A stretch of DNA of 5,632 nt, from contig JAOZLO010000047.1 of NCBI GenBank assembly GCA_029934775.1, forward strand, positions 6,009 through 11,640, in the 5' to 3' direction. Under the pieces are notes generated by a model. That model saw only the letters and a program-made list of their open reading frames with translations. It was not told the origin of the DNA and did no database searches. Position numbers and translations under genes: made by a program. This DNA comes from Desulfocapsaceae bacterium (lineage in GTDB: Bacteria; Desulfobacterota; Desulfobulbia; Desulfobulbales; Desulfocapsaceae). The first letter of the stretch is position 1. Every line of letters begins with the position of its first letter. This document shows positions 1 to 5,562 of the stretch, in pieces.

Positions 1-55
1 TCCTATTTTCTACTGCAGTGTTGTTTCGGTTAAAAATACCAAAAATCACACTCAT
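1..55 (-). CDS. Asparagine-synthetase-like lasso cyclase, N-terminal fragment
   Basis: Only the first 18 codons are in the window; the gene continues past the left edge. The product begins MSVIFGIFNRNN, which fits the N-terminus of asparagine synthetase B-like proteins, normally MCGIFGIF or similar. In glutamine-using enzymes the residue after Met is the catalytic Cys; here it is Ser, so glutaminase activity is not expected. Loss of that Cys is common in the lasso-peptide cyclases (the C protein), which use ATP to adenylate an Asp/Glu side chain and close the macrolactam. The gene lies 68 bases downstream of the putative precursor gene on the same strand, the usual A-then-C order. The start is preceded only by a weak purine stretch (AGAAAAAG). 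With so little sequence the family call rests on this N-terminal motif and on context; an ordinary asparagine synthase paralogue remains possible. Confidence 0.6.
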   Translation of the reverse strand, partial: MSVIFGIFNRNNTAVENR

Positions 56-102
56 CTTTTTCTGTCTATGTTTTGAACGAAAATATTAATCTTTGCAGAG
101 TA

Positions 103-117
103 CCCATTAGTCGTGGG
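103..117 (-). promoter_or_regulatory. Small inverted repeat between precursor and cyclase genes
   Basis: On the minus strand CCCA and TGGG flank a seven-base loop, giving a 4-bp stem just downstream of the precursor stop codon. Hairpins in the A-C gap of lasso operons can favour precursor expression over downstream genes. This stem is short and has no T-tract, so it may be chance. Confidence 0.2.
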
Positions 118-123
118 AAATGA

Positions 124-282
124 TTAACTCGCACGGCCAGTCATATCGTTGCTACCATTATGGCCTTCTACTTTATTATGATCACCTGATGAAGTCTTAG
201 AAACATTCAATTTAGTTATTACAGGAGTGCGCCATTTTTTTCTTATGGTTTCTTTTTTCATTTTCATAATCTTTCTCTTCAT
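124..282 (-). CDS. Putative lasso peptide precursor (52 aa)
   Basis: A 52-residue ORF starts with ATG at 282, preceded by GAGAGG at 296-291 with an 8-base spacer, the best ribosome binding site in this part of the window. The very basic N-terminus (MKRKIMKMKK) leads into a leader resembling lasso precursors: W17-x-x-P20, then L25, then T30. If the core starts at S32, Thr is at -2, the conserved processing residue. W at -15, P at -12 and L at -7 also fit the pattern bound by the PqqD-like RRE protein. The predicted core is 21 residues, S32 to S52, starting SGDHNKVE, so Glu is at core position 8 and a Ser1-Glu8 macrolactam of eight residues is possible. The tail is rich in Asn, Gly and Ser and ends GRAS; a C-terminal Ser is the residue phosphorylated in paeninodin-type peptides. 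The gene sits 25 bases after a kinase remnant and before a cyclase-like gene. Identification is by motif and neighbourhood; no homology search was possible. Confidence 0.68.
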   Translation of the reverse strand: MKRKIMKMKKETIRKKWRTPVITKLNVSKTSSGDHNKVEGHNGSNDMTGRAS

Positions 283-290
283 TCACTATT

Positions 291-296
291 CCTCTC
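291..296 (-). promoter_or_regulatory. Strong ribosome binding site of the precursor gene
   Basis: GAGAGG on the minus strand lies 8 bases before the ATG at 282. It fixes the start of the 52-residue ORF and argues that this short frame is translated. It contrasts with the weak signal ahead of the cyclase-like gene. Confidence 0.6.
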
Positions 297-307
297 ATTT
301 CAACATG

Positions 308-560
308 TCAGGAAAATTCGATCTTACTATGCCGGCAAATGACATCATGCACTTCATCAAGCCGTTCTCTATCCCACGGCACCTGCACATGAAAGACTCT
401 CACACTATTAAGCATCTTCGAAAGATACTCCAATCGCTGAGGTTTCAGAAAAGAGAACATGTAAAGATAGTTCCACTTCGTACTTGGTTTCACTATCATG
501 AGAAAGATCCAGCGGAAAAGTTATATCACTCTTTATCCTTGTGCCGTAGGCCGTCATCAT
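308..560 (-). pseudogene. HPr-kinase-like lasso tailoring kinase, internally deleted remnant
   Basis: Two pieces in different frames look like the two ends of one HprK-related protein. The N-terminal piece runs from ATG at 560 to a stop at 408 (50 residues). It contains YGTRIKSDITFPLDL followed by an acidic turn and an ETKYEVELSL strand, matching the usual Y-x-x-G-x-x-I-x-S-(E/D)-x-x-x-P-L opening of this family. The C-terminal piece, in another frame and ending at 308, contains VRVFHVQVPWDRERLDEV, which resembles the closing strand and helix of these kinases. An intact protein is about 300 residues; the middle, with the P-loop (G-x-x-G-x-G-K-S/T) and catalytic His/Asp, has no room here. The start overlaps the upstream stop as ATGA, a sign of former translational coupling. 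In intact clusters this enzyme phosphorylates the C-terminal Ser of the lasso precursor. Activity here should be lost. The family call comes from short stretches and is moderate. Confidence 0.5.
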
Positions 561-763
561 ATCGAGTCATCTTCCTTGGCTTTGAACTGGTTTATTATAA
601 CACTTCCCATTAATCTATAACAATTACTATATGATAAAATTTGCCCAAAAGGTATTCTTAGATATCTGGCAATAGTTTTAAACAAAATAATGAAAGAACC
701 TAGAAGGCGTTCCGAGAATAGGCACTTTTTCTCTGTGAACTCTGTGGTGAGGAAATGGAGCAT
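557..763 (-). pseudogene. Unidentified C-terminal gene fragment upstream of kinase remnant
   Basis: An open frame reads into a TGA at 559-557 that overlaps the kinase start as ATGA. The last 50 or so residues look protein-like: a hydrophobic amphipathic stretch (SERLLGSFIILFKTIARYLR) and then a polar tail ending KAKEDDSI. The first dozen codons after the ATG at 763 coincide with a tandem CACAGAG repeat and read as low-quality sequence, so that start is unlikely to be genuine and the frame is probably the 3' end of a truncated gene. In kinase-bearing lasso operons the neighbours are typically a B2 leader peptidase, a PqqD-like B1 protein or a nucleotidyltransferase. The stretch before the polar tail is loosely like the N-terminal helix of B2 proteins, but I cannot assign it. 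The histidine kinase stop codon lies only about 20 bases upstream. Confidence 0.35.
731..746. repeat. Short direct repeat CTCTGTG-aa-CTCTGTG
   Basis: Two 7-base copies are separated by AA (minus-strand reading CACAGAG-TT-CACAGAG). Similar CACAGAG-type strings recur between genes in some bacteria, from memory and unchecked here. It lies where the unidentified fragment loses protein-like character, so it may mark a rearrangement joint. Confidence 0.4.
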
Positions 764-784
764 TTGAGGGTAGACCCTTAGCTT

Positions 785-3049
785 TCACCCTCGATCATCA
801 TCAACCACATTTCGAATCAACAGCGCAATATCTTTCTTCGAAAGTGGTTTCAATGCAAACTCTCTGATGCCCATGGATTTAGCTTTTTCCTCAGAGATAA
901 GAGTAGAATAACCTGTACAGAGGATAACAGGAATATCAGGACGAATCTGCAGCATTCTTCTAGCGAGATCAACGCCTGTCATACCAGGCATTGTCTGATC
1001 GGTGATAACCACATCAAACTGGTCTGGTTGATTCTGAAAAGTTTTTAATGCCTCAAGGCTGCTTTTTCTGACAGTAACGTGATAACCAAGCCTCTCGAGC
1101 ATATGTTTTCCCATCTCAGCTAGTATCTCCTCATCATCAACAAATAAGATTCGCTCTTTTCCAACAGGAATATGTTCAGTAGTTTCGAGTTTGAACAATA
1201 CCTCCTCCTCGACGACAGGCAGAAACACATGGAAAGCAGTACCCTCAGCCAGCTCACTGTAAACGGATATAAAACCTCCATAGCTTTTTACTATTCCATG
1301 AACCATTGAAAGTCCCATTCCCGTACCTTTACCCGGCTCTTTAGTTGTAAAATAAGGGTCAAAAATCTTATCTTTAATGGCTGGAGCTATTCCTGAGCCT
1401 GAATCACAAATTGATAACTGAATAAAAGCACCATCTTTGACATTTGGCTCATGTATAAGATCTTCACCGCTGAGAATCACATCCTTTAATGAAATATCTA
1501 ATTTACCGCCAGTCTCTTCCATGGCATGAAATGCATTGGTGCACAAGTTCATAAGTATTTGATGGATTTGAGTTGGGTCGGCAAAGATAAGTCCAGTTTT
1601 AGGAGCGATATTCTTATTAATCTCAATTGTTGCCGGTATTGAGGGACGCAGCATTTTTATAGCTTCATTCACAATATTTGCAGGTTTCAGAAAAATACTT
1701 TCAGTTTCATCCTGGCGACTAAAAGCAAGTATCTGTTGCACGAGGCCCTTTGCTCTATTGCTGGCTTCGAGTACTTTGTCCAAATCCTTGACGACTGTTG
1801 CCTCCGAGAGACTGTCATCTCTTGCCATTTCAGTATAGCCGATAATTGCCGCCAGAATATTATTAAAGTCATGGGCGATACCACCAGCAAGAGTACCAAT
1901 TGCTTCCATTTTTTGGGCTTGCTGGAGTTGGAACTCAATTTTTATTTGTTGAGTAATATCTCTTAGAAAGTTAAGAGTGGCTGGTCTCTCATCCCATTGA
2001 ATTAATACTGTGTTAAGTTGAACGGTCCTTTCTAAACCTGTTTTATTGAGAATTCTAAATGAATACGTGCTGACAGGTTTATCACCTCTTAATCGCCGTT
2101 CATGTCTTTCTCTCACGATTTTTTTATCCTCTGGATGGATAAAACTATCAAAAGGCATTTTGCCCAGTTCTTCTATAGAGTAACCGGTCAACTCTTCAGT
2201 TTTTTTATTCGGGAATTTTATGATTCCATCCTGGGCAACAAATATGCCATCATTTGCGTTCTCTACTAAGATCCGATATTTTCTCTCGCTCTCCCCCAGT
2301 GCTTTCTCGACCTCTTTTCGCTCGACAATTTCCTGTTGAAGTTCAACTGTTCGTTCATTGACTTGCTGTTCTAATTCTCTTCTGGCATTTTGTGTTGTTC
2401 TCTTGACTTCAGCTTCCGACAAAACAGCACGATAACGTTGACGCTCAAGCACCGATATTATTAGGCCAATGCCTATGGCCAGCGCAGCCAATAGTGCAAT
2501 CACATAACCAAATGGGGTAAACCAGGGGAAGAACTCTATGAGGGAAAAATTTAATCGATTTAATCCCCACAAAAGCAAAGCCAATCCTGCAAATCGATAT
2601 CCTGGCTCCTGATAAATCGGTTTATGGAAAAAAAGGATCCAACCTGAATAGAACGTCATTCCAGATGCAATCAGAGTTGCAGGAATCGTCTGGGAAAAAA
2701 AACCGGGTTTTACAATTACGGAAAAAACACCCCAACCAACAATTATGGTCCACAAAATTCCTATAAATATGAAAGGGATTTTTCTACTTAAAAAATATAA
2801 AATACCAACAAGCAATCCTGAAACAAAAGTAGCATGAACGGCCTCCCACAATGGAATAAGTACCCCAATCTCGTCAAATGGTAAGAAAAACACCATGAGA
2901 TAATCTATGGTAATCGCACAAAAACTGATAGCCCACCATTTAAGCGCAACTGTCTCAAGAATTTTTTTTGACAAATAGAAAAAAGCAATCGCTGTCAATC
3001 CCATACCGCAAGCTGCTGCAAGAGCAGCTGTTTCTATCGAGAAATCCAT
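785..3049 (-). CDS. Membrane-bound hybrid sensor histidine kinase (7TM-PAS-HisKA-HATPase-REC)
   Basis: The 754-residue product senses a signal at or through the inner membrane and autophosphorylates. Residues 7-202 hold seven hydrophobic segments (about 7-27, 38-57, 66-88, 92-112, 122-142, 151-169, 181-202), a 7TM input module I cannot match to a named MASE or 7TMR class. A charged coiled coil (205-255) leads to a PAS domain (256-370). HisKA carries H393 in GGIAHDFNN. The ATPase has its N box at N501/N505, G1 at D549-S-G-S-G553, the F box FDPYFTTK at 563-570, and G2 at GKGTGMGL (573-580). The C-terminal receiver has acidic D638/D639, phospho-acceptor D684, T712 and K734, so all key residues are present and the protein looks active. 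No DNA-binding output is attached; a separate phosphotransfer partner or regulator would be needed. The ATG at 3049 follows AAGG at a 5-base spacing. It is divergent from the dehydrogenase gene and co-directional with the lasso locus; its signal is unknown. Confidence 0.93.
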   Translation of the reverse strand: MDFSIETAALAAACGMGLTAIAFFYLSKKILETVALKWWAISFCAITIDYLMVFFLPFDEIGVLIPLWEAVHATFVSGLLVGILYFLSRKIPFIFIGILWTIIVGWGVFSVIVKPGFFSQTIPATLIASGMTFYSGWILFFHKPIYQEPGYRFAGLALLLWGLNRLNFSLIEFFPWFTPFGYVIALLAALAIGIGLIISVLERQRYRAVLSEAEVKRTTQNARRELEQQVNERTVELQQEIVERKEVEKALGESERKYRILVENANDGIFVAQDGIIKFPNKKTEELTGYSIEELGKMPFDSFIHPEDKKIVRERHERRLRGDKPVSTYSFRILNKTGLERTVQLNTVLIQWDERPATLNFLRDITQQIKIEFQLQQAQKMEAIGTLAGGIAHDFNNILAAIIGYTEMARDDSLSEATVVKDLDKVLEASNRAKGLVQQILAFSRQDETESIFLKPANIVNEAIKMLRPSIPATIEINKNIAPKTGLIFADPTQIHQILMNLCTNAFHAMEETGGKLDISLKDVILSGEDLIHEPNVKDGAFIQLSICDSGSGIAPAIKDKIFDPYFTTKEPGKGTGMGLSMVHGIVKSYGGFISVYSELAEGTAFHVFLPVVEEEVLFKLETTEHIPVGKERILFVDDEEILAEMGKHMLERLGYHVTVRKSSLEALKTFQNQPDQFDVVITDQTMPGMTGVDLARRMLQIRPDIPVILCTGYSTLISEEKAKSMGIREFALKPLSKKDIALLIRNVVDDDRG

Positions 3050-3134
3050 AATTGCCTTGTTATTGTTAAAATCATACGAGGAGGGTACCCACGGGACAGG
3101 TTATTTTTCGAACAGGGAAAGCTACCCATCGACA

Positions 3135-3145
3135 AACCTCAGGTT
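3135..3145. promoter_or_regulatory. Perfect inverted repeat AACCT-C-AGGTT
   Basis: An 11-base perfect palindrome with a single central base lies just downstream of the possible -10 of the histidine kinase promoter. Its position would suit an operator, but it is short and could occur by chance. Confidence 0.2.
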
Positions 3146-3156
3146 GGTAATACCAT

Positions 3157-3185
3157 AACATACAAATGCTTCTCTTTTCACTCAA
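3157..3185 (-). promoter_or_regulatory. Possible sigma70-type promoter for the histidine kinase
   Basis: Reading the minus strand, TTGAGT (3185-3180) and TATGTT (3162-3157) are separated by 17 bases; each matches the consensus at four of six positions. The implied leader is roughly 100 bases. AT-rich intergenic DNA gives such matches often. Confidence 0.22.
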
Positions 3186-3243
3186 TCACAGTTGAAATGT
3201 TTTTAACAGAGAATTATGAAAAAAATAAGTAAGAGGAATTTAT

Positions 3244-3309
3244 ATGATAAGTGGGACAAGTGCCCTGGTATTTGAGTCAATCTTCAGACACCTTTTGAAG
3301 ATATTTTGA
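3244..3309 (+). CDS. Possible small ORF (21 aa) in divergent intergenic region
   Basis: ATG at 3244 is preceded by GAGG (3233-3236) at a 7-base spacing, a good ribosome binding site for a noncoding gap. The 21-residue product starts MISGTSALVFES and ends in a hydrophobic/basic amphipathic stretch, IFRHLLKIF. No known family is recognised. It ends 99 bases before the dehydrogenase start, so it could be a leader peptide or small amphipathic protein, or simply chance. No attenuator-like run of one codon is seen. Confidence 0.22.
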   Translation: MISGTSALVFESIFRHLLKIF

Positions 3310-3333
3310 TCATTTCATCTTTCTTTTTATACA
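3306..3333 (+). promoter_or_regulatory. Possible sigma70-type promoter for the dehydrogenase
   Basis: TTGATC (3306-3311) and TATACA (3328-3333) are 16 bases apart; each matches the consensus at four positions. The leader to the ATG at 3409 would be about 70 bases. It overlaps the end of the possible small ORF, so that ORF and this promoter would not both belong to the same transcript start. Confidence 0.28.
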
Positions 3334-3368
3334 TTGAACCAGTACTGTCCGGGTAGGATTTTGCAGGA

Positions 3369-3383
3369 GACATCATTGACATC
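3369..3383. repeat. Direct repeat GACATC-att-GACATC
   Basis: Two perfect 6-base copies with a 9-base period lie 25-40 bases before the dehydrogenase start, downstream of the promoter candidate. It might be a tandem binding site in the leader; there is no independent support. Confidence 0.2.
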
Positions 3384-3408
3384 GAAAAAAGGATAGGTAG
3401 GAATACTC

Positions 3409-5013
3409 ATGACAGAAGACAGTTTCGCCAGAAAAACAATCAACACCGAATTTGGGAAAATCATCTTTTTAAACCGAAATAATACCTTAGATATAGAGTT
3501 CACCCGAGAAGCTTTTGGCAGCGAAGCAGAAGATGAAGGCTGGTTTCGAGTAAATGATCGCATATATATATTGGATCAAACCATCGATCAGGCCGTTGCA
3601 ATGAAGGAACTGCAAAAACGACCTCCAGCCAGTATTCTCGATGAGGATCTTCCGGATCTGGGAATTGAAGAACCCATTCGGGAGTTATATCAGATGGAGG
3701 ATGGAACCATTGCCAGGTGGATTCGTCATCCATCCGGCATTCCTGAAAGATGCAGGAAACACTGGCGAGATCATCAGATACTCATTGAATTTGAGAATCC
3801 TGAATTAGGCTGTACCGCTTATCATTCAATTCATCGAATGGCAATGCTGGAAGGTGCCGACTCCAAACCGAGGTATTTTGCACCTGGAGGATTACGCTGG
3901 ATCAATTATCCGGATAAAGGAGCTGCAATTTCAGATGCTCTGGATATGAGTTTAGCTGTTGCGATGAAGATTCAGGTGACGGGCACCCCCTGTGCGGGCA
4001 GCAAGGTATCGATTTTTGGAGATTATAATAGAAAACCGGAAATCCTGCGATCAATCGGAGCGGCAATGGAGCGGTTGGGTATAAATATATCTGCCGCAGA
4101 TTTAGGCCTAAGTGTTGTTGATATGGAAAAATATATTTTGCCTGTTGCACCTACATTTACGGTTCCTCTTGGCGTGTATCAAGGAGGAACAGGAGCTGCT
4201 CTGATCACCTATCATGGAGTATTTGAAGGATTAAAAGGAATGTCGGAATCGCTGCCCGGCTCTCCGTCAATCGGAGATATCACAGTTTCAATGCAAGGTC
4301 TTGGAGAGGTTGGATTCGGACTTGCCCGGTTGATGTTGAGTGAAGGAACTCGCTTGAAAATTTCTGAAGTCAATCATTCTACAATCAAGCAATTTGTCAC
4401 GGAATTTCCAGAAGCAATTGCATCACAACAAGTAGAATTTTTAACAGATCCCGATTCTATTTATGATTGTTCGGCTGATATCTTTTGTCCCTGTGCATTA
4501 AGAGATATTCTGGACGAAAACAATCTGGAAAGACTGTTAAAAGCCGGTATCAAAATGGTTGGCGGGCCGGCCAATAATGTGTTTCCTGACCAGGTAAGTG
4601 GTCCCTGGGCCTACCACGAAGCCGGCATATTTGTGGTACCCTATGAAGGGATAGGCGCCGGAGGCACTGCAGGTGTGGCCCACTCCATTATGACCGGAAT
4701 TTACGGTGAATGTCCGTTTTCAACAGAAGAAAAAGTTGAACGAATAGGTAACTATGTAAAGAAAATCATTCAGCTTGCCAGAACATACGATCTTCCCCCG
4801 CAGGTCTTGTCAGATAGAATCCTTTTCCGTCGAGTAAAACGACATACGACAGTTACCCGAGAGTCAGCCTATGAGGTGATGGAAAAACTGGCCGCTGCAA
4901 TCGCAAGTGGCGATAACAAAAGAGAAAAAAAAGTTATTGAAGAGTGTACAAAAGTTGGTTTTTTTTCCGGAGATGGCCGGTTTTCAAACGGTGGATGGAA
5001 TAATGTCGATTAA
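3409..5013 (+). CDS. Divergent Glu/Leu/Phe/Val dehydrogenase family protein
   Basis: A 534-residue soluble oxidoreductase that probably performs NAD(P)-dependent oxidative deamination of an amino acid, or the reverse. It resembles the leucine dehydrogenase core: IHR (141-143) and GGLRW (160-164) open the substrate domain. K187 and K199 are 12 residues apart, as are the substrate-binding and catalytic lysines (K68, K80) of Bacillus leucine dehydrogenase. D231 in SAADLGLSVVDM matches its catalytic Asp. The Rossmann motif is GLGEVG (297-302), with acidic E320 at the end of strand 2, suggesting NAD. SADIFCPCAL (355-364) and GGPANN (385-390) are also family-like. Oddities are an N-terminal extension of over 100 residues, an insertion before GGLRW, a longer C-terminus, and GAGG (416-419) where leucine dehydrogenases have NAGG. 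The substrate cannot be told. The start has AGGA 6 bases upstream. gltB lies downstream on the same strand beyond a pseudogene. Confidence 0.85.
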   Translation: MTEDSFARKTINTEFGKIIFLNRNNTLDIEFTREAFGSEAEDEGWFRVNDRIYILDQTIDQAVAMKELQKRPPASILDEDLPDLGIEEPIRELYQMEDGTIARWIRHPSGIPERCRKHWRDHQILIEFENPELGCTAYHSIHRMAMLEGADSKPRYFAPGGLRWINYPDKGAAISDALDMSLAVAMKIQVTGTPCAGSKVSIFGDYNRKPEILRSIGAAMERLGINISAADLGLSVVDMEKYILPVAPTFTVPLGVYQGGTGAALITYHGVFEGLKGMSESLPGSPSIGDITVSMQGLGEVGFGLARLMLSEGTRLKISEVNHSTIKQFVTEFPEAIASQQVEFLTDPDSIYDCSADIFCPCALRDILDENNLERLLKAGIKMVGGPANNVFPDQVSGPWAYHEAGIFVVPYEGIGAGGTAGVAHSIMTGIYGECPFSTEEKVERIGNYVKKIIQLARTYDLPPQVLSDRILFRRVKRHTTVTRESAYEVMEKLAAAIASGDNKREKKVIEECTKVGFFSGDGRFSNGGWNNVD

Positions 5014-5055
5014 CTAGCAAAAAGGTGACGCACCAGCTATCACACAGGGCTTTAA

Positions 5056-5442
5056 CCCCCTAACCCGCTGCCTACAGACCACTCTGAACCTGAGCGCGGC
5101 GCAGGGGGGCATGCCGGCATAGATATCTACGCCGAGAAAGGCAGGCTTATCCGGAGCAAGCTCCTTCATCTTGATAAACGGCTTATGGAAAAGGGAGAAG
5201 CCGTCATACGCGGTGATACGGTAGGCACTCTTGGAAGCACAGGTCTCCTGGCAGGCTACCCGCACCTGCACTTTGAGATACGGACCATAAACAGCTCAAA
5301 CCGGCATATTAACACTCCGGTCAATCCGCATAGATTCTGGTTTGATGGGATAGGAGTTGTGACCTGTTTCGATAAAGATAAAAAATACCCGGATATACCG
5401 TTCAGGATTACCTATCCGGTTCCATGCAGGGATGATCGGTGA
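5056..5442 (+). pseudogene. M23 metallopeptidase remnant, 5'-truncated and internally deleted
   Basis: An open frame without a usable early start runs from just after TAA at 5053-5055 to TGA at 5440-5442. It contains the M23 (LytM/lysostaphin-like) zinc motifs in order: HAGIDI (H at 5110, D at 5122), LHLDK (H at 5167), GDTVGTLGSTG, and PHLHFEI (His at 5263 and 5269), then VNPHRFWFDG. These enzymes cut peptidoglycan cross-links in the periplasm. Only 19 codons separate the HxGxD and LHLDK histidines; M23 domains normally have several tens of residues more there, forming core beta strands. That block is missing without a frameshift. The region before NPLPTDHSEPERG, including any signal peptide, is absent. 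The first ATG (5185) lies after the HxGxD motif, so a protein from it would lack two zinc ligands. Base composition is visibly more G+C-rich than the dehydrogenase. Most likely a decayed import or relic. Confidence 0.72.
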
Positions 5443-5507
5443 TGGATGTTCGACTTAAATTATAAATACAGTTAAACACTGCTTCTAATCTTCAATTACT
5501 ATAAAAC

Positions 5508-5528
5508 CCGTCAAAACTTTTGAGACGG
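5508..5528 (+). promoter_or_regulatory. Imperfect stem-loop in the gltB upstream region
   Basis: CCGTC (5508-5512) pairs with GACGG (5524-5528), and inner A/T runs allow further imperfect pairing. It sits 34 bases before the gltB start. Without a T-tract it is a poor terminator; an operator or leader hairpin is possible. The rest of the 120-base gap (5443-5562) shows no clear promoter. Confidence 0.3.
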
Positions 5529-5562
5529 AGTAATACATTTTCTGAATTTTGGAGAAGTTTAT

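Noticed and set aside
124..282. Alternative core start at Gly33 with a Gly1-Glu7 ring
   Set aside because: It would place Thr at -3 rather than the conserved -2 and need a rare seven-residue ring; kept only as a second possibility.
227..613. Plus-strand 128-codon open frame with a hydrophobic N-terminus
   Set aside because: It lies antisense to the precursor and kinase remnant, starts with GTG inside its own SD-like GGAG, and its apparent hydrophobic stretch is the complement of the lysine-rich precursor leader.
767..778. AGGGT-AG-ACCCT inverted repeat as a terminator after the histidine kinase
   Set aside because: The two-base loop is too small for a normal hairpin and no T-tract follows on the minus strand.
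1687..1966. Open frames on both strands inside the histidine kinase gene
   Set aside because: They overlap the HisKA region, whose H-box is unmistakable in the main frame; no RBS or domain supports the alternatives.
3251..3270. Possible sigma54 -24/-12 promoter (GTGGGAC...GTGCCC)
   Set aside because: GG and GC spacing do not match the TGGCAC-N5-TTGC pattern.
3216..3275. Alternative 19-residue ORF overlapping the candidate small ORF
   Set aside because: Weaker SD-like sequence and a lysine-rich start produced by an A-run; it cannot be separated from chance.
5014..5271. Minus-strand frame opposite the peptidase remnant
   Set aside because: Cys/Arg-rich product without family features; it is the complement of clear M23 motifs.
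5185..5442. Stand-alone 85-residue protein starting at ATG 5185
   Set aside because: M23 sequence continues in frame upstream of this ATG (LHLDK, HAGIDI), so it is an internal Met of a truncated gene, and no good SD precedes it.
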